A stretch of DNA of 64,000 nucleotides, from assembly GCF_022271405.1 (NCBI RefSeq), contig NZ_JAJNAL010000021.1, positions 27,717 through 91,716 of the forward strand, in the 5' to 3' direction. Under the pieces are notes generated by a model, which made no database searches, had not been told where the DNA came from, and was given only the letters and a program-made list of their open reading frames with translations. Positions 24,370 to 33,318 of the stretch are shown here, piece by piece. The DNA comes from Rhodopseudomonas infernalis (lineage in GTDB: Bacteria; Pseudomonadota; Alphaproteobacteria; Rhizobiales; Xanthobacteraceae). A program made the translations under genes and the position numbers. Within the stretch, counting starts at the first letter, position 1, and each line of letters opens with the position of its first letter.

Positions 24370-24765
24370 CTACCGCGACAATTTTTCCAGCTCGGGAAAC
24401 GGCGCGTAAACGGCGCCGGTGCAAAGCTCCATCGCCGAGCTTGCTACGCGATCGAGCCGGCCGTTGACATGGACGATCGCCAGCTCCTGCGGCCGGCCGC
24501 CCGGCGGGGTGAAGCGCACGCAGGAGACGAACCGCACTCTGCCGGCGACCGGGCGCTGCACCGGCTCGGCCATGCCGGCCTCCCGCAGACCGACCGGATT
24601 GTTGAGATAGCTGCGGACGAATGCCGGGATTTCGCTGCGATAATTCGCCGGAAACGGCTGCACCGCGTCGCCGCCGTCCGGCGGACCGGCCTCGTCGCTG
24701 GTGATGCAGCCGCCGAGCGCCAAGGCGGCGATCAGCGCGAGGGCAAGGGGGGCAATGGCAGGCAC
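24370..24765 (-). CDS. Putative lipoprotein
   Basis: A 131-residue protein with a lipoprotein signal (ALALIAALALGGC, lipobox LGGC at residues 17-20) and a mature part VQPFPANYRSEIPAFVRSYL ... VRFVSCVRFTPPGGRPQELA containing a pair of cysteines. Resembles small conserved alphaproteobacterial lipoproteins of unknown role. No partner gene in an operon. Confidence 0.8.
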   Translation of the reverse strand: MPAIAPLALALIAALALGGCITSDEAGPPDGGDAVQPFPANYRSEIPAFVRSYLNNPVGLREAGMAEPVQRPVAGRVRFVSCVRFTPPGGRPQELAIVHVNGRLDRVASSAMELCTGAVYAPFPELEKLSR

Positions 24766-24822
24766 GGGCGGCTCTTGAAATCGGGCGACGACGTCGCAGC
24801 ATTAGCTGCTTCGCGCGATGAA

Positions 24823-24948
24823 TCAAACCCACCCGCGCAAGGCGGGCCGCGGCCGCACTGGTGGTTGTAGCCGGTGCGACCGAAGCACGCGCTCATCCCG
24901 CGCAGGCTGCCTGCCGGCGAGCGGAGCGGCTGACAGGGACTTGATCAT
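24823..24948 (-). CDS. Possible small basic protein (41 aa)
   Basis: ATG 24948 has a very strong Shine-Dalgarno (AAGGAGACCCTC before ATG) and opens MIKSLSAAPLAGRQPARDER followed by an Arg/Pro-rich tail. No homologue recognised. The ribosome-binding site is the main support. The rest of 24766-25273 shows no other gene. Confidence 0.3.
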   Translation of the reverse strand: MIKSLSAAPLAGRQPARDERVLRSHRLQPPVRPRPALRGWV

Positions 24949-25273
24949 GAGGGTCTCCTTCGTTGCACGAAGTCTGTTGCAAAATCACAGCCGGCTGGTG
25001 AAGCTCGGATAGGAGGCTGCCGGCGGGTCTTTCGATCATGACGCGGCGCCAGGCCGGCCGTTTGCAGGCTGGCTGTTTGAAAGGGGGCTGACGTGAAACC
25101 GCAGCTCGGGCTGATCCGTATGCACGATCTGTCGGCTTCAGGCCGGGCTTGTTCAAGCCGGGCCTGATCGCGCAGAGGCGGACTCTATTCGTGCCGGGTG
25201 CCCGGAATGATCGGCGGCACGCGGGGTTGTGGTGGTGAGCCATCGCGATTGGCTCGATCAGTGGAGGACGAGA

Positions 25274-25804
25274 ATGACCGGACGACTGCTTGCTGCTGCC
25301 CTGCTCTCGGCTGCGCTGATCGCGCCGCCGGCCCTGACGCCCGCGCTTGCGGCGCCCGACTCCAGTCCATCGCCGCCGCCGTCGTCGGACGGCAATTCGA
25401 GCGGATCGAAGAAGAAGGACAAGCGCTCGGAGCAACGCTTCCAGGACGGCTACCGCGCCGCCTACGCCACGATCTACGACCGCGCCGACTACGCGGCGGC
25501 GATCGATCAGCTCAAGGCGCTCGGCCACGACGACAACGCCTCGGTGGCGACGCTGATCGGCTATTCGTATCGCAAGCTTGGCGACACCAAGCTGGCGCAG
25601 GCCTGGTACGAACGCGCACTGAAGACCGATCCGAACCATACCAAGACCTGGCAGTATTACGGCCTGTGGCAGGTCGAGCAAGGCAACCGCGAGCGTGCGC
25701 AGGTTCATCTGTCGCGCATCGCCCAACTCTGCGGCAACACCAGCTGCGAGGAATACACCTCGCTCGCCGCCGCGATCGCCGCAGGCACCGGCAGCTCGTA
25801 CTGA
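25274..25804 (+). CDS. Secreted TPR-repeat protein
   Basis: A 176-residue periplasmic protein. The signal peptide is MTGRLLAAALLSAALIAPPA ... ALAAP; then a Ser/Pro linker and a KKKDKRSEQRF basic patch. At least two tetratricopeptide units follow (YAAAIDQLKALGHDDNASVA; LGDTKLAQAWYERALKTDPN). TPRs mediate protein contacts; the partner is unknown. The C-terminus has a Cys pair (LCGNTSC) that may form a disulphide. ATG 25274 has GGAGG nearby. Confidence 0.88.
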   Translation: MTGRLLAAALLSAALIAPPALTPALAAPDSSPSPPPSSDGNSSGSKKKDKRSEQRFQDGYRAAYATIYDRADYAAAIDQLKALGHDDNASVATLIGYSYRKLGDTKLAQAWYERALKTDPNHTKTWQYYGLWQVEQGNRERAQVHLSRIAQLCGNTSCEEYTSLAAAIAAGTGSSY

Positions 25805-25995
25805 TCGTACGCACCGCATCGAAGCGGCCTGATCTGCGCCGGCGCGGCGGCCTCGATGCGGGCCGCCGCGCCGCATCGCGCAGGTCCGTCGCTGCAGCGA
25901 CGGCTCGACAAACCGGGGAAACGTCGTATAGACGACGACGGTGAAACCCGCGTCCCTCGCGGCGTTTCGAGCCAGAGCCTGCGCCGAGCCCGCAC

Positions 25996-26775
25996 ATGAC
26001 CCCTGCCCCACGGCACGACCGCATCGCCTTCGTCGCCGGCACGAGCGTTGAAGCCCAGGCCGCGCTGACTCAACTGTCGTCGCTGTACGGCAATATCGAT
26101 CCGAACGAGGCCGACGTCGTCGTCGCGCTCGGCGGCGACGGCCTGATGCTGCAGACGCTGCATCAGCAGATGCGCAGCGGCAAGCCGATCTACGGCATGC
26201 ATCGCGGCACGGTCGGCTTTCTGATGAACGAATACTCCACTCACGATCTGCATCGCCGGCTCGAAGCGGCGCGCGAGACCGTGATTCATCCGCTGCTGAT
26301 GCGCGCCACCGATATCTACGGCGAAGTGCACATCCACCACGCCATCAACGAAGTCTCGCTGTTCCGCCAGAGCCATCAGGCAGCGCGGCTGCGCATCATC
26401 ATCGACGAGCGCGAGCGCATGAGCGAACTCGTCGCCGACGGCATCCTGGTCGCAACGCCGGCCGGCTCGACCGCCTACAATCTGTCGGCGCAGGGCCCGA
26501 TCCTGCCGATCAACGCGCAGTTACTTGCGCTGACGCCGATCTCGGCGTTCCGGCCGCGGCGCTGGCGCGGCGCGCTGCTACCCGACAACGCCTTCGTGGT
26601 GATCGAAGTGCTCGAAGTCGACAAGCGCCCGGTCGCCGCCGTCGCCGACCACGACGAAGCCCGCGACGTCCGCCGCGTCGAAGTGATCTCCGACAAGACC
26701 ATCGCGATGCGCATGCTGTTCGACCCGGGGCATAGCCTCGAGGAACGGATTTTGAGCGAGCAGTTCGGGACATAA
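25996..26775 (+). CDS. nadK: NAD kinase
   Basis: A 259-residue ATP-NAD kinase producing NADP. The catalytic GGDG motif is in [16 protein letters not shown] (residues ~42-57). [34 protein letters not shown] and the C-terminal [13 protein letters not shown] are family features. Size and motif order match short alphaproteobacterial NadK. Monocistronic. Confidence 0.95.
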   Translation: MTPAPRHDRIAFVAGTSVEAQAALTQLSSLYGNIDPNEADVVVALGGDGLMLQTLHQQMRSGKPIYGMHRGTVGFLMNEYSTHDLHRRLEAARETVIHPLLMRATDIYGEVHIHHAINEVSLFRQSHQAARLRIIIDERERMSELVADGILVATPAGSTAYNLSAQGPILPINAQLLALTPISAFRPRRWRGALLPDNAFVVIEVLEVDKRPVAAVADHDEARDVRRVEVISDKTIAMRMLFDPGHSLEERILSEQFGT

Positions 26776-27210
26776 GCGGCGGCGCCCGATGGCGGCGCCA
26801 CGCACGCCAATTTCGCTAGATTGATTAACGACTTGACCGCACCGCGCAGCCGGTTGGGGCAAACCTGTGGCAGCGCCGCCGGCCGCCGCGCCGTCCGTTG
26901 AAATCGCAGCAGAATTTCCGGCTGCGCCCTGGGGCAAACTCGTGGCAAACCTAGAGCCTGAGCGCAGGCCACGACATTCGGCTGGCGACGCAGGAATGAC
27001 GGCGCGCCGAGAGGCAGTAAGCGGTCACATCCGCGACCAAAGCCGAGCGTCACCCGCAAGCCACAGCGAATCGGACGATATTCCTGACCTGACGTGGCCC
27101 GCAGGCCACAGTCGGCCTATGCGAATGCTTCTCATGGTGAATCGACAGCTGTGGAGCTCGACGGAGCGTGAACCGCAAGAATACCGCAGAACGAATATAC
27201 GCGCTCCGCG
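26776..27210. other. Non-coding stretch
   Basis: No convincing gene. It contains two imperfect copies of GGGGCAAACCTGTGGCA about 70 bases apart. It separates nadK from the restriction-modification locus and may mark its insertion border. Confidence 0.4.
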
Positions 27211-27498
27211 TTAGGCCGCGTCGAGCAGCGCAAGATCGGAGACGAACTCGAAGCGGAACTGATTGGCCTCGTCGTCGGGCAGCCAATTCGCCATCTGCGG
27301 AAACACCTGACGATAGAACGCGGCACGCTCCGGCTTCCACGGCAGCGTGCGCGCGGCGCTGGCTTCGGCGAGGATCTGCAACAACTCGGCGCGTACTTCA
27401 TCGGGATCGGCGCGATACACCGGCGTCGGCGCATCGTGGTCGAACAATTCGGCTTGCGGAACGGGACCGAACAAATCGAGTTGATTAGTTCGCGGCAT
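27211..27498 (-). CDS. Small protein coupled to the type IIG restriction-modification gene
   Basis: A 95-residue acidic protein beginning MPRTNQLDLFGPVPQAELFD; the middle is AELLQILAEASAARTLPWKP and the end is a helical, Phe/Leu-rich segment. Its ATG shares a base with the stop of the intact C-terminal frame of the restriction-modification gene (TGATG at 27500-27496), indicating translational coupling and a joint function. No domain recognised; an accessory or structural partner is a guess. Confidence 0.75.
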   Translation of the reverse strand: MPRTNQLDLFGPVPQAELFDHDAPTPVYRADPDEVRAELLQILAEASAARTLPWKPERAAFYRQVFPQMANWLPDDEANQFRFEFVSDLALLDAA

Positions 27499-27780
27499 CA
27501 GGACTGCCCTTCGAGCGAGGCTTCGAGCAACTCGATCTCGTCGCCGGTCAACTCGAACAGTTTGTAGACGATCGCGTCGATCTCGCGTTCGGCGTCTTCG
27601 ATCTGCTTGCCGAGGGCGATGACTTGGGCGGATTTCTCGGCCAGATAGCTTTCCCAGCCGTCGCGATCCTTCACCGGAATTTCGGTCTTGAAGGCCTTCT
27701 TGATCTCAGCGCGAAACGACGAGAAATCGAGAGTCCAGAAACATTCCAGTTTCCCCGACGCTTCTGGTGCTCCGCGCCGA
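27498..27780 (-). pseudogene. Out-of-frame C-terminus of the type IIG restriction-modification enzyme
   Basis: Shifted by one base from the main gene, this frame encodes KLECFWTLDFSSFRAEIKKA and continues in family-like sequence (AQVIALGKQIEDAEREIDAI; KLFELTGDEIELLEASLEG) to a TGA coupled with the next gene. Restoring one lost base near 27775-27790 would join it to the main reading frame after IAGDLGA. Either a real inactivating mutation or a sequencing error. Confidence 0.75.
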
Positions 27781-30760
27781 GATCACCGGCAATCCGTCGG
27801 TGAACGGCGGTACGAATCTCCAGGTGCTGCTGCGCCACTCGACCGCAGTCCAGAGCAAACTGCGATATGATCGCGAGCGATGCTTTGCTCGGCCGCTCCG
27901 GCAGACGAAGTTGCTCGATGTATTGTGCCTCGGCCTCGAAATATCCACCTCGTTTCAGTCGAGCCAAGGAAACAAACTGAAACCAGAGACAGCGGCTATT
28001 CAAGAGAGCGAGCAGGAACGCGTCGTCGCTCGGGATGAAGAAACACTTGTTGTTGAGGAAGTAACTATTGCGGTCGAGCGCGAACACGCGAGACTGCTGA
28101 AAGTGCGGCCAAGCGATCTTGGGGGCCTCGAACTTCGGCTGATAGGCCAATTGCGCCTGCTGCAGTTCCCACCACTCCTGCTTGGTCGCACGCTTCTCCA
28201 ATTCCGGCCTGAACGGCAGCAGCCAATCGCGGATCGCCGGGTAGTTCTCGATATCCACGTTGCCCTTCGGGGTGTTGATCAGGAACAGCCCGTCCGGCTC
28301 AACCCGCCAGCGCTTGATGTCTTCGCCCTTGAGAAACGGCTTCAGCAACTCGGCCGATTTCGCGTCCTGCTTCACCAGCCGATCGCGGGTCGGCGTGTCG
28401 ATGATGAAGGCCTCGTTGAAGCCCGTTACAATCCCACGTAACGGCGCGCCGTAGACTTCGCCCAGCGTCTTCCTGCCGGCGACGATCTTGTCGCGCAGCC
28501 GCGCCAGCGCATCGTCTTCGAGCTGCCATGAGCCGGCGCCGAGCCGCGACCGTGGCATGGTCTGCGCCTTTCCCACGAACACGGCGCCGAGATCCGGCGG
28601 CAACGCGTCGTCGATCTTCAGAAACCACAGCGTGCCATCGTCCGCCTCGGCTTTTCGCAACGTCAGGATTGCCGGATAGGTGGTGACGCCTTCGAAAATC
28701 TGCAGATCGCCGAAATCGATTACCGACTCCACCGAAACGTTGTCGCCGAGGAAGACTCTCAGGTTTTCACCGGAGCCGGTCCGGAAGAATGTCGACGATG
28801 AAATGAAGCCGAGCCGACCGCCCTGCTTGAGCAGGCGAACGCCCTTCTCGAAGAAATAGGCGTAGAGGTCGGTGCGGTCGGCCGCGACGACGTAGGTTTT
28901 CTCCAGATACGGCTTGACCGGCTTGATCAGTTCCATCCGCACATAAGGCGGATTGCCGATCACGACGTCGAACCCGCCGTTCGCAAACACCTCCGGAAAT
29001 TCCTCGCGCCAACTGAAAGGACGATCGGTCCATTTTGCTTCATCAATCAGGCTGTCGCCGACCTTGATCGTCGCTTCGAGATTCTGGAGGCGATGCTTGG
29101 CCCGCGCGGTCTTCAGCCACAACGACAACCGCGTGATCTCGACCGACTCAGCGTTGATGTCGACGCCATAGAGATTCCTGGTGACGATCTCGTCGAAAAT
29201 GTCGAAATCGATCTCCTGTTTCAGCGTCGCCAACAGTTCGACCACGCCGCGATATTCGCGCGCCAGCAGATCGAACGCGGCGACCAGGAACGCGCCCGAG
29301 CCGCAGGCGGGATCGACGATCCGGATCGCGCGCAGTTCGGCCAGGTAATCGTTCCAGAACGCGCGCTGTGCGGCGTCTTCGCGTTCGCTGAAGATGGTGG
29401 CGCGGCTGGCGCGCGGAACCACCGGCCTGCCGTGCTTCTTCAGAAGCGCGGCGAAGTGTTCCTCCAGCGTGATCTCGATGGTGCGCTCGACCAGAAAACG
29501 CGTGACGATCTCCGGCGTGTAGACTACGCCCTGCCGCTTGCTCTTGGAGACCTTCGGCGCCGCTTCGCCACGCGCCTCGGCGCGCAGCTTCTCGATGTCC
29601 GTGATCGACTGTTCGAAGATGTGCCCAAGCACGGTGACGGGAACGTCGCTGCGATAGTCCCACTGACCGAGGTCGGCGAGCTTTTCCGCGAGCGGATCGG
29701 GAATGATCAGGCCGTCTGCGATCGGATCGGCGGCGAACAGCCCGCCATTGTATTCGTCGATGTAGAGCCGACTGTCGCCCTTGTCGACGGCGCGGAACAG
29801 CGCCTGGAAATTCTGCCAAATCGGCTGCGGCAGGAACTCGTTGCGAGCGGTCTTGGCTTTCTCCAGCAGCTTGTCCGGCAGCAGATCGGTGCGCTGGGCG
29901 AAGGCGACGAACAGGATGCGGTCGAGCACCTTCTGCGCTACTTCGATCGCGGCAAGCATAGCAAGCTTCGGTCCGTCGACCGCATCGGTCAGGAACGCGA
30001 TGAGCTGATCGCGCAGGTCCTTGTAGTCGACATAGAGCTTGCCGGTGATGTCCTTGTAAGCGCTGTCGGTCTCTCGAAGCAGCTTTTCGGTAGCGCCGCC
30101 GAGCAACTGATCGGCCGACAGCAGCAGGATGAGCCGCTCCAGGACATGCTCGTCATCGAGCTGGCGCAGGTCGAACAGTTCGTAGGCGTCGCGCCCCCGC
30201 CCGAATGCGTAGAGCCGGAGTTCGACGCAATTGGTGACCAGCACCCACTTCGAGCCCGGAGCATCGATCGCGTAGTCCCACGCCTGTTGGACCGCGCTAC
30301 GGCCCCGCCCCGGCATAATGGCATCGAGATCCTTGGTGTCCGGCCCCTTGAATTCGAACGGCGCGACGATCTGGTCTGGAATTTCGTTCCGCCCGAATTG
30401 CCCCAGCGCGACGTCGACGCTGCCACCCCTGATCGGATACTCGATCGCGAGTGTGAAGGCGCTTTCAGCTTCCAATTGCCGATAGCCGAGGATGTCGCCG
30501 AGCACTTTCTCGAAGAAGATCGTGCGGACCGCCGTTTCCTTCCGCTTGGCAAAGCTCGCGGTTCTGACAGTTCCGGCGTAGCTCTTTGCAGCCGCCTTCT
30601 GAGACGGCGTCAGCTCAAAGTTGAACAGCTTTCGCGCCTCTGCGACCACCTTGTGGTTGAGCAGCGGCAATTTCAGCGTGCGCGGCACGGCCGCGCGACC
30701 GGGGCGCCCGCCCCGCCCGCCGTCTCCGATGTCGATTCCCGCTGCCGCGAACAGATCCAT
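27671..30760 (-). CDS. Type IIG restriction enzyme/N6-adenine DNA methyltransferase (frameshifted near the end)
   Basis: A single-chain restriction-modification enzyme. An N-terminal PD-(D/E)XK nuclease is suggested by GGSVDVALG ... VAPFEFKGPD (residues ~120-140). The methylase core has motif I VDPACGSGAFLVAAF (~483) and motif IV NPPYVRME (~602), typical of N6-adenine methylation, preceded by QGVVYTPEIVTRFLVERT. A C-terminal target-recognition part follows. The reading frame gives 1,029 residues, but the last ~32 (from about HQKRRGNWNV) are out of frame; the true end lies at 27498. If the frameshift is real, the C-terminal helical part of the specificity region is lost. ATG 30760 is the first residue of a plausible N-terminus. 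Gain by horizontal transfer is likely for such loci. Confidence 0.9.
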   Translation of the reverse strand: MDLFAAAGIDIGDGGRGGRPGRAAVPRTLKLPLLNHKVVAEARKLFNFELTPSQKAAAKSYAGTVRTASFAKRKETAVRTIFFEKVLGDILGYRQLEAESAFTLAIEYPIRGGSVDVALGQFGRNEIPDQIVAPFEFKGPDTKDLDAIMPGRGRSAVQQAWDYAIDAPGSKWVLVTNCVELRLYAFGRGRDAYELFDLRQLDDEHVLERLILLLSADQLLGGATEKLLRETDSAYKDITGKLYVDYKDLRDQLIAFLTDAVDGPKLAMLAAIEVAQKVLDRILFVAFAQRTDLLPDKLLEKAKTARNEFLPQPIWQNFQALFRAVDKGDSRLYIDEYNGGLFAADPIADGLIIPDPLAEKLADLGQWDYRSDVPVTVLGHIFEQSITDIEKLRAEARGEAAPKVSKSKRQGVVYTPEIVTRFLVERTIEITLEEHFAALLKKHGRPVVPRASRATIFSEREDAAQRAFWNDYLAELRAIRIVDPACGSGAFLVAAFDLLAREYRGVVELLATLKQEIDFDIFDEIVTRNLYGVDINAESVEITRLSLWLKTARAKHRLQNLEATIKVGDSLIDEAKWTDRPFSWREEFPEVFANGGFDVVIGNPPYVRMELIKPVKPYLEKTYVVAADRTDLYAYFFEKGVRLLKQGGRLGFISSSTFFRTGSGENLRVFLGDNVSVESVIDFGDLQIFEGVTTYPAILTLRKAEADDGTLWFLKIDDALPPDLGAVFVGKAQTMPRSRLGAGSWQLEDDALARLRDKIVAGRKTLGEVYGAPLRGIVTGFNEAFIIDTPTRDRLVKQDAKSAELLKPFLKGEDIKRWRVEPDGLFLINTPKGNVDIENYPAIRDWLLPFRPELEKRATKQEWWELQQAQLAYQPKFEAPKIAWPHFQQSRVFALDRNSYFLNNKCFFIPSDDAFLLALLNSRCLWFQFVSLARLKRGGYFEAEAQYIEQLRLPERPSKASLAIISQFALDCGRVAQQHLEIRTAVHRRIAGDLGAEHQKRRGNWNVSGLSISRRFALRSRRPSRPKFR

Positions 30761-30836
30761 GGCCTGCTTTTAGCGGCTTTGCCGCCGGGGGTCGATGACG
30801 CGCAGACGCAACCCACAGGCAGGGTCGCCGGGACCA

Positions 30837-30889
30837 CCGGGTTCGTGCGCAGCGTTGCTGCGCGCGCCCCGGAATGACGGGGGATGGAG
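30837..30889. repeat. Half copy of the CATTCCGGGGCGC palindromic repeat
   Basis: CCGGGTTCGTGCGCAGC ... GCGCGCCCCGGAATGACGGG, the right arm of the repeat family seen complete at 31660 and 31848. Confidence 0.7.
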
Positions 30890-30940
30890 TGACGGGGACT
30901 TGCAGGCGGCGAGGCTGCGCCGTCTGGGCGCTGCGCTCGC

Positions 30941-31111
30941 CTAGTCGCGCGGAGCCGGTGCGCGTTGCGGGACCAGGTCGTTGACCTGGCTGAACACTCT
31001 GACGGCGGCGCGGAGGCGGTTAAGGCGGTGGGCGTAGAGCAGCAGCAGACCGATCGGGATGGCGCTGCAGACGAGTGTGAAGGTCAGAAACGCCGTTACT
31101 TCGTCGGTCAT
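30941..31111 (-). CDS. Small membrane protein (56 aa)
   Basis: MTDEVTAFLTFTLVCSAIPI then GLLLLYAHRLNRLRAAVRVF and a polar tail. One transmembrane helix with a basic cytoplasmic side. ATG 31111 has GGGGTGA 5 bases upstream. Function unknown. Confidence 0.55.
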   Translation of the reverse strand: MTDEVTAFLTFTLVCSAIPIGLLLLYAHRLNRLRAAVRVFSQVNDLVPQRAPAPRD

Positions 31112-31341
31112 CGTGTCACCCCTCTGGATCGCTCTAGATCGCCGGCGCGGCGGCAACAGCGCTGCGGCTACCGGACGATGATGCTAGGGGGCGGATGGAT
31201 AACGCGGAATGACCGGCGACAAATCCGGTACGCGCGGCGACGTCTGTCGTCCGCGATGGCTAATCGCCGCTTAAGGCGCCGCGCTGCAGTGCAGCATCGC
31301 GCGCGGCCCGGCGCCGGGGGCTACTCGGTGATAGACGCGGG

Positions 31342-31524
31342 CTACTCGTGATAGAAATGGCCGTGCGGCTCGGTCAGGGAATGGTCCCAATGCGTCGCCT
31401 GCCGGGAGGTGGTCCGGCATTTCGGGCATTGATAGTCGCGGACCTGATAGCCCTGCACCAGCGGGCGGTTTCCGATCAGGTCGAGCGGTTCGTTGCAGGC
31501 CAGGCAGATCGGGGTCGTGGTCAT
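31342..31524 (-). CDS. Small zinc-ribbon-like protein (60 aa)
   Basis: Begins MTTTPICLACNEPLDLIGNR and ends with ECPKC-like YQCPKCRTTSRQATHWDHSL. Two CxxC pairs (CLAC, CPKC) spaced about 25 residues apart suggest a zinc ribbon. Role unknown. Confidence 0.65.
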   Translation of the reverse strand: MTTTPICLACNEPLDLIGNRPLVQGYQVRDYQCPKCRTTSRQATHWDHSLTEPHGHFYHE

Positions 31525-31659
31525 ACGCGCTATCCGAATCAGGAGTTTTCCGAGGTTAGTCGCTCGGCGTGTGCCCGTGCACTGCAGCGCGATACCCGCT
31601 ACGAAATAATCGCCGCGGCGAGGCGTCGCAGGGCTGTGGTGATAGGACCTCTCCACGAT

Positions 31660-31775
31660 TCATTCCGGGGCGCTCGCGTTGGCGGGCGAACGCGGAATCC
31701 CGGCGGTGGGGTGAAGGCCGGTGGTGCGCAACATGTCGGGATTCCGGGTTCGCGCTGCGCGCGCCCCGGAATGAC
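31660..31775. repeat. Palindromic intergenic repeat, copy 1
   Basis: Starts CATTCCGGGGCGC and ends GCGCCCCGGAATGAC; the interior (GGCGGTGGGGTGAAGGCCGG) is almost identical to the copy at 31848. In the 580-base gap before the response-regulator gene, which holds no gene. Confidence 0.85.
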
Positions 31776-31847
31776 GGGGGATGGGGCATGATGCGGCTGG
31801 CGGCAGTGATTGATGCTTAGTTCGCGTGGGGTGATCCGACCATGGTC

Positions 31848-31964
31848 GTCATTCCGGGGCGCTCGCTTCAGCGGTCGAACGCGGACTCCCGGCGGTGGGG
31901 TGAAGGCCGGTGGTGCGCAACATGTCGGGATTCCGGGTTCGCGCTGCGCGCGCCCCGGAATGAC
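31848..31964. repeat. Palindromic intergenic repeat, copy 2
   Basis: Near-identical tandem copy of 31660-31775, in the same orientation. The terminal inverted arms are GTCATTCCGGGGCGC and GCGCCCCGGAATGAC. Confidence 0.85.
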
Positions 31965-32105
31965 GGGGGATGGGGAGCGATCCGCGCTGCTGCAGCCGTG
32001 CTGCTACAACCACGGGCGTCTCGCGTGCTCAACCCTTCCTTAACGCTGCCGGTTTAGCGTTAACCACGCGTAACGCGTGCGCCCGACAACGCCCACAGTG
32101 TCCTT

Positions 32106-32651
32106 ATGTTTCGCATCGACTTCAACAAACTCCGCTTTCTGGTGTGCGACGACAATCCACACATGCGGCGGATCCTGCGCACGCTGCTGCATTCGTTCGG
32201 CGCGCGCGAAGTCTATGAGGCCGAGGACGGCGCCACCGCGCTGGAGATGTCGAGCCACGCCGCGCCGGACATCATCATCACCGATTGGGAGATGCCGATC
32301 TTCGACGGCCTCGAACTGGCGCAGATGATCCGCCAGCCGGACTCCAAGGGCAATCCGTTCGTGCCGATCATCATGCTGACCGCGCATTCGGAAAAGCGCC
32401 GGGTGACGCTGGCGCGCGACGCCGGCATCACCGAGTTCCTGGCCAAGCCGATCTCGTCGAAATCGCTGTATCAGCGCGTGCTCAACGTGGTGGCAAGCCC
32501 GCGGCCGTTCATCAAGACGCGCAATTACTTCGGACCGGACCGCCGCCGCAACACCTCGAGCGGCTATATCGGGCCGGAGCGACGCGTCGGTGGCGAGGCC
32601 GATATCATTCAGCAGCCGTCGCTGCTCGACAAGGCCAAGGTCACGAGCTGA
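32106..32651 (+). CDS. CheY-like single-domain response regulator
   Basis: A 181-residue receiver protein. Acidic pair D15-D16 (FLVCDDN), phospho-acceptor D60 (IIITDWEMP), switch T92 (MLTAH) and K114 (LAKPI) are all present. The 60-residue C-terminal tail contains two similar GPDRRR / GPERR stretches and no output domain. It probably signals by protein contact, for example to the Hpt protein encoded 2 bases downstream or to motility/cell-cycle machinery. Confidence 0.93.
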   Translation: MFRIDFNKLRFLVCDDNPHMRRILRTLLHSFGAREVYEAEDGATALEMSSHAAPDIIITDWEMPIFDGLELAQMIRQPDSKGNPFVPIIMLTAHSEKRRVTLARDAGITEFLAKPISSKSLYQRVLNVVASPRPFIKTRNYFGPDRRRNTSSGYIGPERRVGGEADIIQQPSLLDKAKVTS

Positions 32652-32653
32652 CG

Positions 32654-33232
32654 ATGACACGAACCCGCCCCGGCGACCTGCAGGTCGCGACCTTCGCCGA
32701 TCACCAGGTGATCACCCAGGCCAATCCGCTGCGCAAGGTGATGCGCCGCGTCGGCAACGAGCCGACCGACGATCCGATCGCGCGCGCCGAGAAGGCGCTG
32801 GCGGCCCTCTCGGGCGAATTCGGCGTATGGATGAGCGTCGAATCAGAGCGCCTCGCCGCGGCCTATGCGGCGCTGCGCCGCGACGGCGTCTCCGACGATA
32901 CCCGGGGCGAGTTGTTTCGCGCCGCGCACGACATCAAGGGTGACGGCGCGACGTTCGGCTATCCGGCCGCCGCCGCCGCCGCCGAAAGCCTGTGCCGCGT
33001 CATCGACCACGCGCCGGATCTGGCGCGCGTGCCGGACGAACTGATCGCCAACCACGTCAACGCCGTGCAGGCGATCGTCCGCGAAGGCGCCGAAGCCGCC
33101 AAGGCCGAACTGCAGCGCGCCCTGATCCGCAAACTCCGCAGCGTCGCCGACGACTACCTCGCCTCGGTCAACCGCAACCGCCCGGACCATCTCGAAGCCC
33201 TCCTCGCCCCGAGCATCGTGCCGGGGGAGTAG
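32654..33232 (+). CDS. Hpt-domain phosphotransfer protein
   Basis: A 192-residue helical protein. The Hpt motif is FRAAHDIKGDGATFG with phospho-accepting H92, followed by the helix AAAAAAESLCRVIDHAP. The upstream N-terminal ~50 residues are not Hpt. Starts 2 bases after the response-regulator stop, so the two form a coupled phosphorelay pair without a kinase nearby. Confidence 0.88.
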   Translation: MTRTRPGDLQVATFADHQVITQANPLRKVMRRVGNEPTDDPIARAEKALAALSGEFGVWMSVESERLAAAYAALRRDGVSDDTRGELFRAAHDIKGDGATFGYPAAAAAAESLCRVIDHAPDLARVPDELIANHVNAVQAIVREGAEAAKAELQRALIRKLRSVADDYLASVNRNRPDHLEALLAPSIVPGE

Positions 33233-33261
33233 GAGCGGAACGGCTCTCTCCCGGCGCGTCG

Positions 33262-33304
33262 AGAGTCCGGGTTCGCGAGCTTCGCCCGCGCCCCGGAATG
33301 ACTC
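33262..33304. repeat. Half copy of the CATTCCGGGGCGC repeat
   Basis: AGTCCGGGTTCGCGAGC ... CGCGCCCCGGAATGACTCGC; right arm only, just before the DUF2336 stop. Confidence 0.65.
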
Positions 33305-33318
33305 GCGGAGGGGCGGTG

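Noticed and set aside
29093..30877. Rightward open frame opposite the restriction-modification gene
   Set aside because: Antisense shadow; composition unlike a protein and no motif.
31660..31964. Possible CRISPR array
   Set aside because: Only two long palindromic units without short regular repeats or spacers; belongs to a genome-wide intergenic repeat family.
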